A stretch of DNA of 44,959 bases. Origin: Terriglobia bacterium. Its GTDB lineage: Bacteria > Acidobacteriota > Terriglobia > Bryobacterales > Bryobacteraceae. Below, in pieces: positions 34,674 to 44,959 of the stretch. The DNA lies in the NCBI GenBank assembly GCA_021324185.1, contig JAJPJN010000077.1, positions 1-44,959 of the forward strand, given 5' to 3'. The notes under the pieces are model-generated. The model made no database searches, was not told the DNA's origin, and saw only the letters and a list, made by a program, of their open reading frames with translations. Both the position numbers and the translations under genes were made by a program. The stretch's first letter is position 1; every line of letters starts with the position of its first letter.

Positions 34674-34943
34674 TCACCGGCGCCGCCGCGATGCCCTCTG
34701 GCTCTCCATTGCGGCGCGCAGAATTCGGTTGATGCGCGTCTGATATCCCTTGCCCTGACCTTTCAGCCAGTTCAGTACATCGGCGTCTAATCGAATCGTG
34801 AGTTGTTGTTTTGCTGGCGGCCACGGTTCAATGGCCTTCGTGTAGAAGGAACGGTCAAGCGGCGGGATATCCGAGTAGTCGATCGCCGCGTCGCTCATTC
34901 GGTCGATTCTCGCCAAGTCGCTTTTCGTAGATGTTTTTCTCAC
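34674..34943 (-). CDS. brnA: BrnA-type antitoxin
   Basis: An 89-residue BrnA-family antitoxin that neutralises BrnT and represses the shared promoter. The N-terminal region that contacts the toxin contains RMSDAAIDYSDIPPLDRSFYTKA. The C-terminal ribbon-helix-helix DNA-binding domain has KQQLTIRLDADVLNWLKGQGKGYQTRINRILRAAM, nearly the family consensus. It ends in an Arg-rich tail. The start is a GTG at 34943, 89 bases inside the brnT reading frame, a larger overlap than usual for this pair. Cognate toxin gene is directly upstream. Identification is firm. Confidence 0.9.
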   Translation of the reverse strand: MRKTSTKSDLARIDRMSDAAIDYSDIPPLDRSFYTKAIEPWPPAKQQLTIRLDADVLNWLKGQGKGYQTRINRILRAAMESQRASRRRR

Positions 34944-35181
34944 GTCGATTTGCCTTTCTCATGGAGGTGATCCTCGTGCTATCGCCACGCGGCGCGTGTG
35001 CAATCACTACAACTCGGCCCCAGAGGAGCCCCAGTGTAATAAACCGCGTCTCTCCATATTCGAAGCGATCATCCACGAACGTGATACACAGACCCGCGAA
35101 AACCTTTTCAGCATCCGCAAAATCCAGCCCGTGTTTGGCGAAGTTGCTTCGGTTCTTCTCCTCATCCCATTCGTATGTCAT
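34855..35181 (-). CDS. brnT: BrnT-type ribonuclease toxin
   Basis: A 108-residue toxin of the BrnT family, RelE-fold ribonucleases that halt translation under stress. The body matches the family from its start (YEWDEEKNRSNFAKHGLDFADAEKVF) through DDRFEYGETRFITLGLLWGRVVVIAHAPRG to the SMRKANRREKNIYE ending. Family members usually stop about there, near 90 residues. This one reads on for about 20 extra residues (RLGENRPNERRGDRLLGYPA) into brnA. The ATG at 35181 is 14 bp from a palindrome that may be the BrnA operator. It is downstream of the yjbQ-family gene on the same strand. Confidence 0.9.
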   Translation of the reverse strand: MTYEWDEEKNRSNFAKHGLDFADAEKVFAGLCITFVDDRFEYGETRFITLGLLWGRVVVIAHAPRGDSTRITSMRKANRREKNIYEKRLGENRPNERRGDRLLGYPAA

Positions 35182-35195
35182 TGTCGCATGTCAGT

Positions 35196-35211
35196 AACTA
35201 CAAATGTAGTT
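35196..35211 (-). promoter_or_regulatory. Palindromic candidate operator for BrnTA
   Basis: A perfect inverted repeat with 7-bp arms and a 2-base centre (AACTACA-AA-TGTAGTT) lies 15-30 bases upstream of the brnT ATG. Ribbon-helix-helix antitoxins such as BrnA bind short palindromes in their own promoters, so this is a natural candidate site for autoregulation. Binding is inferred. Confidence 0.5.
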
Positions 35212-35252
35212 GCAGACTTCGTCGGGTATACACTCCGTCCGTGACCGCAGCT

Positions 35253-35672
35253 TCACTCCCCCATTAACTGCAGCACCACCTGCCTCTGATGCGCCCGCGC
35301 CCGGTGCTCGAATACGTACAGCCCCTGCCATGTCCCCAGCGCCAATCGCCCCGAGATCAATGGAATCGAAAGGCTCGTCTGTGTCAATGCCGACCGGATG
35401 TGCGAAGTCATATCGTCCGGTCCCTCCGCCGTGTGCCGGTAACTCGCTTCGTCCTCAGGCACCAGCCGTTCAAAGAAATCGCGCAGATCGAGCATTACAT
35501 CCGGGTCCGCATTCTCCTGAATCACCAGCGAGCACGATGTGTGCTGGATAAAAACCGTCAGCAGCCCGTTCGAGATCTTCTGCTTGCTCACCCACTCGTC
35601 AACCGCCTTCGTGAACGGATAAAATCCCTTCCCGCGCGTGCTGACGTGAATTGTCGTGTGGACAATCTGCAA
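35253..35672 (-). CDS. YjbQ-family protein (UPF0047, secondary thiamine-phosphate synthase-like)
   Basis: A 139-residue single-domain cytoplasmic protein of the YjbQ/UPF0047 family. Diagnostic stretches are LLTVFIQHTSCSLVIQENADPDVMLDL, the central SYRHTAEGPDDMTSHIRSAL with its metal-ligand histidines, and LGTWQGLYVFEHRARAHQRQVVLQL. The E. coli homologue has weak thiamine-phosphate synthase activity; the physiological role is unsettled. It starts only 5 bp after glmS, so it is probably the third gene of a purS-glmS-yjbQ unit. Length and motifs are normal. Confidence 0.9.
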   Translation of the reverse strand: MQIVHTTIHVSTRGKGFYPFTKAVDEWVSKQKISNGLLTVFIQHTSCSLVIQENADPDVMLDLRDFFERLVPEDEASYRHTAEGPDDMTSHIRSALTQTSLSIPLISGRLALGTWQGLYVFEHRARAHQRQVVLQLMGE

Positions 35673-35677
35673 ACGAA

Positions 35678-37531
35678 CTACTCGACCGTTACGCTCTTGG
35701 CCAGATTGCGCGGCTGATCCACATCGCAGCCGCGCCGCACGGCAATGTGATAGGCCAGAAGCTGCAGCGGAATCATCTCGAGCAGGGGCAATAGCAGCTC
35801 GCGCGAGTGCGGAATCGTAATCAGGTGGTCCGCCATCTTCGCGACCTCCTCGTCACCCTCGCAGGCAACCGCCACCACGACCCCGCTGCGCGCCCGCACT
35901 TCCTGAATGTTCGAGAGTGTCTTTTCGTAGTGCACCTGGCTTTCTTCCGATTCCGGGTCGCGCGTGGCCAACACCACCACGGGCAGATTCTCGTCGATCA
36001 GCGCATTCGGCCCGTGCTTCATCTCCCCGGCCGGGTAGCCTTCGGCGTGAATATACGAGATCTCCTTCAGCTTCAATGCGCCTTCGAGCGCAATCGGAAA
36101 ATGAATCCCGCGGCCCAGATATAAAAAATCCTGCGCCCGAAACAGCCGCCGCACCAGTTCCTCATAGATATCGGTCTTGGCCAGCACCTGCTCCATCTTT
36201 CCGGGAATCTCCGCCATCTCCTGCACTAGCTTCGAGCTGGCCTCGGGCGAAAGCGTGCCGCGCACCTGCCCCAAATACATGCCCAGAATCAATAGCGCCG
36301 TGAGCTGCGAGGTGAACGCCTTCGTCGACGCTACGCCGATCTCCGGCCCCGCATGCGTCAGCAGTGTCCCCGTCGCCTCACGCGTAATCATGGAGCCCAC
36401 CACATTGCAGATGGCCAGCGTCTTTGCGCCTTTTTGTTTGGCTTCGCGCAAGGCCGCCAGCGTGTCTGCCGTTTCGCCCGACTGCGAAATCACAATGGTG
36501 AGCGTATTCGGAGGAATGATCGGATCGCGGTAGCGGAACTCGCTTCCGTAATCCACTTCAACCGGCAATCGCGCCAGCCGTTCAATCATGAACTTGCCCG
36601 CCAGCCCCGCATGCCAGCTTGTGCCGCACGCCACAATCTTCACCTGCTGGATCTGGCGCAGGTCCTTCTCCGGAATCTCCACTTCATCCAGAAATACGCG
36701 CCCGGTTTCCATCCCGACGCGCCCGATCATGGTGTCCTTGACGGCTCGCGGCTGCTCATAAATTTCTTTGAGCATGAAATGCTTGAAGCCGCCCTTTTCG
36801 GCCATCACCGGGTCCCACAGAATATGCGAGACCGGCCGCCGCACCGTCTTGCCGTCGAAATCGGTCAGCTTCACGCCCTCCGGGGTCAGCACCGCTACAT
36901 CGCCGTCATTCAGAAAAAACATGTCGCGCGTGTGATTCAGAATCGCGGGCACATCGGAAGCAACGAAAAATTCGCCCTGCCCCAGCCCGATCACCACTGG
37001 CGGCCCGCTCCGGGCAGCGACGATCTTATTCGGATCGGTACTTGAAATCACGCTAATCGCAAAAACGCCCGAAATCTCCTTCAGGGCTTTGCGCACCGCA
37101 TCCTCCAGGTTCCCGTTCAGATACTTCTCAACCAGGTGCGCAATAATCTCGGTGTCAGTTTCCGTTTTGAAGGCGTGGCCTTCGGCGGTAAGCTCTTTTC
37201 GCAGCTTCAGGTAGTTCTCCACAATGCCGTTGTGAACCACCACCACCTCGCCTTTGCAGTCGCGATGCGGGTGCGCATTTTCTTCCGTTGGCCGGCCGTG
37301 CGTCGCCCAGCGCGTGTGCCCGATGCCGTACAACCCGGAAAGAGGCTTCGCCTTGATTGCCTCCTCTAAATTGCGCAGCTTGCCGGACGCGCGCCGCACT
37401 TCCAAGCACTTGTCTTCTGAAAGAACGGCTACCCCGGCCGAATCATATCCCCGATATTCCAGCCGCCGCAGTCCGTCCACTATGACCGGTACCGCCTGGC
37501 GGCTGCCAACGTAGCCTACAATTCCACACAT
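35678..37531 (-). CDS. glmS: Glucosamine-6-phosphate synthase GlmS
   Basis: A 617-residue glutamine-fructose-6-phosphate aminotransferase, the first step to UDP-GlcNAc for peptidoglycan and LPS. The N-terminal nucleophile glutaminase domain starts MCGIVGYVG, with Cys2 as catalyst after Met removal, and contains [21 protein letters not shown]. Two SIS domains follow ([62 protein letters not shown]). The C-terminus is the family's near-invariant LAKSVTVE. It is 23 bp after purS and feeds the same pathway as murG and the Mur ligases. No glmS ribozyme is possible in the 23-bp leader. Confidence 0.97.
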   Translation of the reverse strand: MCGIVGYVGSRQAVPVIVDGLRRLEYRGYDSAGVAVLSEDKCLEVRRASGKLRNLEEAIKAKPLSGLYGIGHTRWATHGRPTEENAHPHRDCKGEVVVVHNGIVENYLKLRKELTAEGHAFKTETDTEIIAHLVEKYLNGNLEDAVRKALKEISGVFAISVISSTDPNKIVAARSGPPVVIGLGQGEFFVASDVPAILNHTRDMFFLNDGDVAVLTPEGVKLTDFDGKTVRRPVSHILWDPVMAEKGGFKHFMLKEIYEQPRAVKDTMIGRVGMETGRVFLDEVEIPEKDLRQIQQVKIVACGTSWHAGLAGKFMIERLARLPVEVDYGSEFRYRDPIIPPNTLTIVISQSGETADTLAALREAKQKGAKTLAICNVVGSMITREATGTLLTHAGPEIGVASTKAFTSQLTALLILGMYLGQVRGTLSPEASSKLVQEMAEIPGKMEQVLAKTDIYEELVRRLFRAQDFLYLGRGIHFPIALEGALKLKEISYIHAEGYPAGEMKHGPNALIDENLPVVVLATRDPESEESQVHYEKTLSNIQEVRARSGVVVAVACEGDEEVAKMADHLITIPHSRELLLPLLEMIPLQLLAYHIAVRRGCDVDQPRNLAKSVTVE

Positions 37532-37554
37532 ATATTTAAGGAAGAGCCGGTGTT

Positions 37555-37800
37555 CTAGTCTAAAATCTCAACCCGGTAATCTTCTATCACCCCATTCGAC
37601 AGCACGTCGCGCGCGATCTCATCCAACTCCTGTGCGGCCTCTTCCCGGGTCGCGCCCTCGGCCAGCGTGATATCGAAATATTTCCCCTGCCGCACAGCGG
37701 CTATCTTTTTGTGGCCCAATCCGTTCAGAGCATGGCAAATCGTCTGACCCTGCGGGTCCAGCACCGACGGTTTCATGGCAACGTATACGCGCGCTTTCAT
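37555..37800 (-). CDS. purS: Phosphoribosylformylglycinamidine synthase subunit PurS
   Basis: An 81-residue small subunit that bridges PurL and PurQ in the fourth step of purine synthesis. The sequence is typical ([24 protein letters not shown], then [11 protein letters not shown] and a helix ending [14 protein letters not shown]). The ATG at 37800 is chosen because AGGAG precedes it by 8 bases and family members begin there; a longer frame to 37866 adds unrelated residues. Its partners purQ and purL are not adjacent, while purB lies about 0.9 kb away on the other strand. Confidence 0.93.
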   Translation of the reverse strand: MKARVYVAMKPSVLDPQGQTICHALNGLGHKKIAAVRQGKYFDITLAEGATREEAAQELDEIARDVLSNGVIEDYRVEILD

Positions 37801-37850
37801 CCGAACTCCTATCTTAGAGCCTTTCCACAGCCAAACATTTCTTTGTGGAA

Positions 37851-38678
37851 ATGTTCCCCTGCGCAAGAATTCTCTGCTATACCGATAAGAAAAGCGGGCT
37901 GACCATTATCAAAATCTGCATTCTCGCGTCCTCGAGTTCCGGCAATTCGGCCTTTATCGCGACCGATCATACCCGAATTTTGATCGATGCAGGCCTGTGC
38001 CGCCGGGAAATCGCCAAGCGTTTAGCCGCAATCGGGGAAGATGTAGCGAACCTCGATGCCGTTCTCCTTACCCACGAGCATTGCGATCACACTAGCGGCC
38101 TGCCAGCCCTGGTGAAGAACGCCCGGCGCCCTCTGCCCGTTTACCTCACCCGCGGCACCTCGCAGTTCCTCGATTGGGGCGAGTGCACGCCCACCTTGGA
38201 AATATTTCAGGCCGGCTGCCGCTTCACGATCGGTGACTTCGATGTTTTGAGTTTCACCATCCCGCACGATGCGGTCGATCCGGTCGGCTTCACGCTCTCA
38301 GCCCAGGGCGTGAAGATAGCTATCGCAACCGACCTCGGCTACATCACGGACTCCTTGCGCGTGCACCTCAAAGGCAGCCACGTGGTCATTCTTGAATCGA
38401 ATCATGATCTCGAAATGTTGCGCGTCGGGCCTTATCCCTGGTCGGTCAAGCAGCGCGTCATGAGCAGGCGCGGGCATCTGTCCAACGAAGTTGCCGCCGG
38501 ATTCATCGCCAACGATCTCGATTCCTCGGTCGATCGAATCATCCTCGGCCATATCAGCGAGCACAACAATCACCCCGAACTGGTCCGCAATCTCGCCCTC
38601 AAATCCATCAGGAATCCGCTCTTCACCAAACTCTACGTCGCCGAACCAGGCCTTCAATCCCCTGTCTTCTGTTACTGA
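37851..38678 (+). CDS. MBL-fold metallo-hydrolase (YycJ/WalJ-like)
   Basis: A protein of about 275 residues with the metallo-beta-lactamase fold. The opening strand KICILASSSSGNSAFI is followed by ILIDAGL and the metal-binding motif THEHCDHTSG. Further metal-site segments are IPHDAVDPVGFTL, ATDLGYIT, ESNHDLEML and LGHISEHNN. This pattern matches YycJ/WalJ-type proteins, suggested 5'-3' exonucleases or phosphodiesterases linked to mismatch repair in Firmicutes. The start is unclear: GTG 37845 and ATG 37851 add about 20 residues before the conserved strand. It is divergent from purS (50 bp) and 37 bp ahead of purB. Confidence 0.85.
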   Translation: MFPCARILCYTDKKSGLTIIKICILASSSSGNSAFIATDHTRILIDAGLCRREIAKRLAAIGEDVANLDAVLLTHEHCDHTSGLPALVKNARRPLPVYLTRGTSQFLDWGECTPTLEIFQAGCRFTIGDFDVLSFTIPHDAVDPVGFTLSAQGVKIAIATDLGYITDSLRVHLKGSHVVILESNHDLEMLRVGPYPWSVKQRVMSRRGHLSNEVAAGFIANDLDSSVDRIILGHISEHNNHPELVRNLALKSIRNPLFTKLYVAEPGLQSPVFCY

Positions 38679-38715
38679 CGGCGCCCGGGGGACAGATCAC
38701 AATAGTTCTTTAGCA

Positions 38716-40032
38716 ATGATTTCGCGCTACACCCGTCCCGAAATGGGCGCCATCTGGAGCGACCAGCACAAATACGAATGCTGGTTGAAAGTCGAACTGG
38801 CGGCTTCTGAAGCGCTGGCCGAAACCGGCGCAGTGCCGCAATCCGCTGTTGACGCGCTCCGCTCCTACGCCTCTTTCGACCTCAACCGGATTCAGGAAAT
38901 CGAACGCGAAGTCCGCCACGACGTTATCGCCTTTACCACCGCTGTCGCCGAAGCGATGCAGGCGAAGAGCGCTGGCGAAGCCGCCCGCTGGCTCCATTAC
39001 GGCCTCACTTCGAACGACGTCGTCGATACCGCCCAGGCGCTCCAGATCCAGCAAGCCTCCGCCATCATCGCGCGCGATCTCGACGAGCTAAGCGCGGTGC
39101 TCCAAAAGCGCGCCTTCGAACACAAACACACCGTGCAAATCGGCCGTACCCACGGCGTTCATGCCGAGCCCATCACCTTCGGCCTGAAGCTTGCCATCTG
39201 GTGGGATGAAATCCAGCGCCATCGCACGCGCTTTCGCGCCGCAGCCGAAGAGATCCGCGTCGGAAAACTTTCCGGCGCCGTCGGCACCTTCGCCCACATC
39301 GGCCCCGAAGCCGAAGAAAAGATCTGCGCCCGCCTCGGCCTCAAACCCGCCTCTATCACCTCGCAAGTCATCTCGCGCGATTTGCACGCCAATTACATCG
39401 CCACCGTGGCCGGTATCGCCTCCACACTCGACAAAATCGCGCTCGAGATTCGGCATCTGCAGCGAACCGAAGTTCGTGAAGCCGAAGAACCGTTCGCCCC
39501 TGGCCAAAAAGGTTCTTCCGCCATGCCCCACAAACGGAATCCCATCGTGTCCGAGCAGATCTGCGGCCTGGCGCGCGTTGTCCGGGCCAACGCCCAGGCT
39601 GCCTTTGAGAACGTCGCCCTCTGGCACGAACGCGACATCTCCCATTCTTCGGTCGAGCGCGTCATCCTGCCCGATTCCACCATTCTCATCGATTACGTGC
39701 TCGCCAAAACCACTTGGCTTATCTCCGGCCTGCGCGTTTACCCCGAGCGCATGCGCCAGAACCTCCAGAGCACCAAAGGCCTCATTTTCTCCGGCCAGCT
39801 ATTGCTCGATCTCGCCGCGGCGGGAATGTCCCGCGAAGACGCTTACCGCCTGGTCCAGGGCCACGCCATGCGGGCCTGGGAATCTGATGCCGATTTTCAG
39901 GCGGCGGTCGAATCGGACCCCGAGGTCCAGCGCTACCTGGCGAAGGACCGGTTACGGCAGATCTTCGCCTTGGACCGCCAGCTCAGTAATGTGGAGCGTA
40001 TCTTCCAGCGCGTGTTTGAAAAAACACTATAG
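38716..40032 (+). CDS. purB: Adenylosuccinate lyase PurB
   Basis: A 438-residue fumarase/aspartase-superfamily lyase. It acts twice in purine synthesis, converting SAICAR to AICAR and adenylosuccinate to AMP. The N-terminus (ISRYTRPEMGAIWSDQHKYECWLKVELA) is typical. Catalytic histidines lie in HYGLTSNDVVDTA and GRTHGVHAEP, and the signature loop GSSAMPHKRNP is at 266-276. The ATG at 38716 is chosen by family alignment; the frame is open upstream into the preceding gene but that part is unrelated. With purS nearby it forms a loose purine locus. Confidence 0.96.
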   Translation: MISRYTRPEMGAIWSDQHKYECWLKVELAASEALAETGAVPQSAVDALRSYASFDLNRIQEIEREVRHDVIAFTTAVAEAMQAKSAGEAARWLHYGLTSNDVVDTAQALQIQQASAIIARDLDELSAVLQKRAFEHKHTVQIGRTHGVHAEPITFGLKLAIWWDEIQRHRTRFRAAAEEIRVGKLSGAVGTFAHIGPEAEEKICARLGLKPASITSQVISRDLHANYIATVAGIASTLDKIALEIRHLQRTEVREAEEPFAPGQKGSSAMPHKRNPIVSEQICGLARVVRANAQAAFENVALWHERDISHSSVERVILPDSTILIDYVLAKTTWLISGLRVYPERMRQNLQSTKGLIFSGQLLLDLAAAGMSREDAYRLVQGHAMRAWESDADFQAAVESDPEVQRYLAKDRLRQIFALDRQLSNVERIFQRVFEKTL

Positions 40033-40081
40033 GGAATTTCCCACTTTTCGTTTACACTGTTGTCGGGCCAAACCCGATTAA

Positions 40082-40507
40082 ATGTTATCCAGTTTACGTA
40101 AACCGCCGGGGAAAGAACTGGAACTCGCCCGAGTTCTGGTCGTTGACGATGACGTTGCCTCTCGTCTGACCCTGCAAACCGTTCTGGAAGCAGGCGGCTA
40201 TTGTGTTGATTCGGCCGCTTCCGCCGCCGAAGCGGTGGGCAAGCTCGATGAGCGTCAGTATGAGCTGGTTTTGAGCGATTTGCAGATGGAATCGCCCGAA
40301 GCGGGCCTGAAGGTTCTAGCGCACGCGCGCCTCATGGACTATAAGCCCGCCACCGCAATTCTCACGAAATATCAGACCCAGACGCCCGACACCCGCCGCC
40401 CGGTCTTCATCGAGCCGCAGGATCTGCCCGGACTATTGAGCAAAGTCGCTGACCTGATCAGCCAGCGAGCCGCCCGCATCGTCAATCGCCAGCTAAGACA
40501 GGCTTAG
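40082..40507 (+). CDS. Stand-alone receiver-domain protein with altered switch lysine
   Basis: A 141-residue single receiver domain with no output domain. Acidic residues D22-D24 (VVDDDV), phosphoacceptor D66 (VLSDLQM) and the switch threonine T95 (ILTKY) are present. The usually invariant lysine in the KP motif is replaced by glutamate (E111 in VFIEPQDLPGLLSKV). Such a change normally weakens or alters phosphorylation signalling. It follows purB by 49 bp with no kinase adjacent; the nearest is the hybrid kinase 0.7 kb away. It could act as a phosphate sink or a protein-binding module; function is not assigned. Confidence 0.85.
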   Translation: MLSSLRKPPGKELELARVLVVDDDVASRLTLQTVLEAGGYCVDSAASAAEAVGKLDERQYELVLSDLQMESPEAGLKVLAHARLMDYKPATAILTKYQTQTPDTRRPVFIEPQDLPGLLSKVADLISQRAARIVNRQLRQA

Positions 40508-40543
40508 CATTAGCCCGGCATCTTTCCACAAGCTGCCTGTCCG

Positions 40544-40560
40544 GCGCAGGGTGCCTGCGC
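40544..40560. terminator. Hairpin between the receiver gene and tRNA-Lys (possible terminator)
   Basis: GCGCAGG-GTG-CCTGCGC forms a 7-bp GC-rich stem with a 3-base loop, placed between the convergent receiver gene and tRNA. No U-tract follows on either strand, so intrinsic termination is only a possibility. Confidence 0.3.
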
Positions 40561-40596
40561 ATTCAATATCAAACTGTTGAAGGCGTCGATTCGAGA

Positions 40597-40672
40597 TGGT
40601 GAGCGCGGTAGGAATCGAACCTACAACCTAGTGATTAAGAGTCACTTGCTCTGCCAATTGAGCTACGCGCCC
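40597..40672 (-). tRNA. tRNA-Lys (anticodon CTT), CCA encoded
   Basis: The minus strand folds as a full cloverleaf. The acceptor stem GGGCGCG pairs with CGCGCTC (one G-U pair). The D arm is TAGCTCAATTGGCAGAGCA. The anticodon stem AGTGA/TCACT encloses the loop CTCTTAA, giving anticodon CTT for AAG codons. The T arm (GTAGG/CCTAC) holds TTCGAAT. The discriminator is A, and CCA is encoded at 40599-40597. No other tRNA is next to it. Confidence 0.96.
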
Positions 40673-40761
40673 GTTCCCGGTGGGCCAGCCTGAACGGCTG
40701 TTGTGATGGGTCGAGCAGAATACGCCCGGCTCACCTCAATATACCATCGCATTGGCGGTTC

Positions 40762-41133
40762 CTAGTCCCCATCGCGATGCACTGTCTCCAGCGAAAATGC
40801 CGGTAAACAGACCGCTATATACTCCGCTCCGTCGTCTCCCGGCGTGCTGTAGCGCACCCACTCGCCTTTGTGCGCAATCACTGCCTGGCCGGCCTGCACG
40901 TCCATCTGCCCGCTCCGGTGCTCCACCCGCAGCATCCCCTTCAGAACCACGGTAAACTCGTCGAATTCCGGCGTCTGGCCTGGCTCCTGCCACCCCTCCG
41001 GGCTGCGCATGTGCGCCACACTCACCGCCCCGGTTGCGGAATTCACCCGCCCAACATATTCGTCAATCAGCTTCGGCTTGTTCCCGGCCGCTTCGACGCG
41101 CGCTGGACCCGGAATAAGTGTAGGACCTGGCAT
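40762..41133 (-). CDS. Small cupin-domain protein
   Basis: A 123-residue single-domain cupin. The first cupin motif region is EFDEFTVVLKGMLRVEHRSG and the second is VQAGQAVIAHKGEWVRYSTPGDDGAEYIAV. The metal-binding histidines are only partly conserved: the usual HxH start of motif 1 is missing and E/D residues occupy it. It may therefore bind metal differently or be a ligand-binding, non-catalytic cupin. It stands alone, upstream of tRNA-Lys on the same strand, and is divergent from the hybrid kinase. Substrate is not predictable. Confidence 0.75.
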   Translation of the reverse strand: MPGPTLIPGPARVEAAGNKPKLIDEYVGRVNSATGAVSVAHMRSPEGWQEPGQTPEFDEFTVVLKGMLRVEHRSGQMDVQAGQAVIAHKGEWVRYSTPGDDGAEYIAVCLPAFSLETVHRDGD

Positions 41134-41209
41134 TGCCCCCCATTCTAAAGGAAGCTACGTAGATTTCCATAACTGTAGTCCTAACTGAGCCGATAACTAA
41201 ATTGACGCC

Positions 41210-44077
<2,868 letters not shown>

Positions 44078-44083
44078 CCCGCC

Positions 44084-44959
44084 TCACTCATACCGCAACG
44101 CCCTTGTCGGGTCCACCCGGCTCGCGCGCAGTGCAGGAATGAATCCCGCAAAGCACGCCACCAGCAGCAGCCCCAGCGTTGCAACTGTCAGCGTCGCCGG
44201 ATCATGCGGTGCAAGGCCATAAAGCTGGTTTCGAACCAGGCCGCTCAAACCGATTGCCGCCGGAAGCCCGATCAGTACCCCAATCGCAGCTAGCAGCAGC
44301 ACCTCCTTCATCACCATCCAGATCACGTTGCCTTGAATGGCCCCCAAAGCCATGCGGATTCCAATCTCTCGCGTCCGGCGCGCCACTGTATACGCCATCA
44401 CGCCGTAAAGGCCGATAACCGCCAGCAGCGTCGCCAGAATACCGAACAAGGTAGAAAGGCTCGCGATCAATCGTTCGTTCCGGAGCGAAAGACTGATCTG
44501 CTCATCCGTGGTGCGAACATCGTAGACCGGCAGATTCGGGTCCAGATCATGAACCTTCTTCCGCACCAGCATCATCAGCGGCTTCGGGTCCGCAGCCGTT
44601 CGCAAATAAAAAGTTACGCCGCTGGGACGCCGCGCCGCCAGATACGGAACGTAAGCCTGCTCCGGAATTTCATCCCTTAGATTCGTGTACTTGATGTTTT
44701 TCACCACCCCGATGACTTCCATATCCGTGCGCGTATTCGGATCTAACCCGAATCCGACATGCAGCCCGATCGGATTGCGCCCGGCAAAATATTTCTTCGC
44801 GAACTTCTCGTTGATGATCACCATGCTGGGCACGAAGTTATCCGCGTCGTCACTATGCTGGATCGACCGGTCGTCTTTCATCGTGAAGTCGCGCCCGGCC
44901 AGAACCGGCACGCCCAGAGTCGCGAAGTAGTTCGGGCTGATCGAATTCATATAGGGTTC
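44084..44959 (-). CDS. ABC transporter permease, MacB/ADOP-like (5' part beyond right edge)
   Basis: The C-terminal 292 codons of a large permease; the frame is open through base 44959, so the N-terminus is outside. The first visible part is the end of a MacB-type periplasmic core domain (ISPNYFATLGVPVLAGRDFT; VIINEKFAKKYFAGRNPIG; DMEVIGVVKNIKYTNLRDEI). It is followed by an FtsX domain with membrane helices at about 165-190, 215-245 and 255-278, the REIGIRMALGA coupling segment and the RASRVDPTRALRYE ending. This form is very common as duplicated orphan permeases (ADOP) in Acidobacteria. No ATPase gene is visible here, and the substrate is unknown. Confidence 0.88.
   Translation of the reverse strand, partial: EPYMNSISPNYFATLGVPVLAGRDFTMKDDRSIQHSDDADNFVPSMVIINEKFAKKYFAGRNPIGLHVGFGLDPNTRTDMEVIGVVKNIKYTNLRDEIPEQAYVPYLAARRPSGVTFYLRTAADPKPLMMLVRKKVHDLDPNLPVYDVRTTDEQISLSLRNERLIASLSTLFGILATLLAVIGLYGVMAYTVARRTREIGIRMALGAIQGNVIWMVMKEVLLLAAIGVLIGLPAAIGLSGLVRNQLYGLAPHDPATLTVATLGLLLVACFAGFIPALRASRVDPTRALRYE

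Noticed and set aside
37801-37866. PurS extended upstream to 37866
   Set aside because: The added 22 residues are unlike the family and the AGGAG site fits the ATG at 37800.
38491-38715. Longer PurB starting at 38491
   Set aside because: The extra residues overlap the metallo-hydrolase gene in another frame and have no family match; PurB homologues begin at the ATG at 38716.
40034-40045. Palindrome GGGAATTTCCC after purB as a terminator
   Set aside because: The arms leave no usable loop, and no U-tract follows.

Overview
The window is a GC-rich bacterial chromosome segment from a diderm. It has a Tol-Pal envelope operon, a complete-looking division and cell-wall (dcw) cluster, and a MurE carrying the DNPR motif typical of meso-diaminopimelate-adding enzymes. 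An ADOP-like ABC permease, large secreted Asp-box proteins and the overall gene style suggest Acidobacteriota, perhaps a Solibacter/Bryobacter relative. That assignment is inference from gene content; no 16S gene is present.

Layout. 1-2548 (minus): tolQ, tolR, a TonB/TolA-like protein and tolB, which runs off the left edge. 2653-6013: recN (plus) converging on murJ (minus). 6086-15475 (plus): a secreted HtrA-like protease, a deoxyhypusine-synthase-like protein, a proline racemase/hydroxyproline epimerase with no canonical start codon, an Asp-box propeller protein, a CocE-type hydrolase and a small secreted unknown. 15587-16654 (minus): a baeRF-family protein divergent from the dcw operon. 16833-31816 (plus): mraZ-rsmH-ftsL-ftsI-murE-mraY-murD-ftsW-murG-murC-ftsQ-ftsA-ftsZ, mostly joined by 1-11 bp overlaps. 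murF, murB and ddl are missing from their usual places. The operon opens with four 10-bp repeats resembling a MraZ operator, and the mraZ start codon lies inside the last repeat.

Just after ftsZ, an exact 32-bp copy of the ftsZ 3' end (31790-31821 and 34381-34412) flanks a foreign-looking block of about 2.56 kb. The block holds two minus-strand unknown genes, one cut by an IS256-family element. The element has perfect 23-bp terminal inverted repeats, a transposase broken by two frameshifts, competing hairpins at its left end and no target-site duplication. Beyond it are a HicB-like fragment and a BrnT/BrnA toxin-antitoxin pair with a palindromic candidate operator.

35253-44959: yjbQ-family gene, glmS and purS (minus), then a YycJ-like metallo-hydrolase, purB and a receiver-only protein (plus), tRNA-Lys(CTT), a cupin (minus), a large hybrid histidine kinase (plus) and an ADOP/MacB-like permease (minus) cut by the right edge.

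Functionally most of the window serves the envelope: lipid II synthesis (murE, mraY, murD, murG, murC), its flipping (murJ), septal synthesis (ftsW, ftsI) and its control (ftsL, ftsQ, ftsA, ftsZ), outer-membrane constriction (Tol), and supply of amino sugar (glmS). No stretch longer than 300 bases lacks a gene. No CRISPR array, rRNA or clear anti-phage system is visible. The most unusual region is the ftsZ-tail duplication with its IS-bearing cargo.
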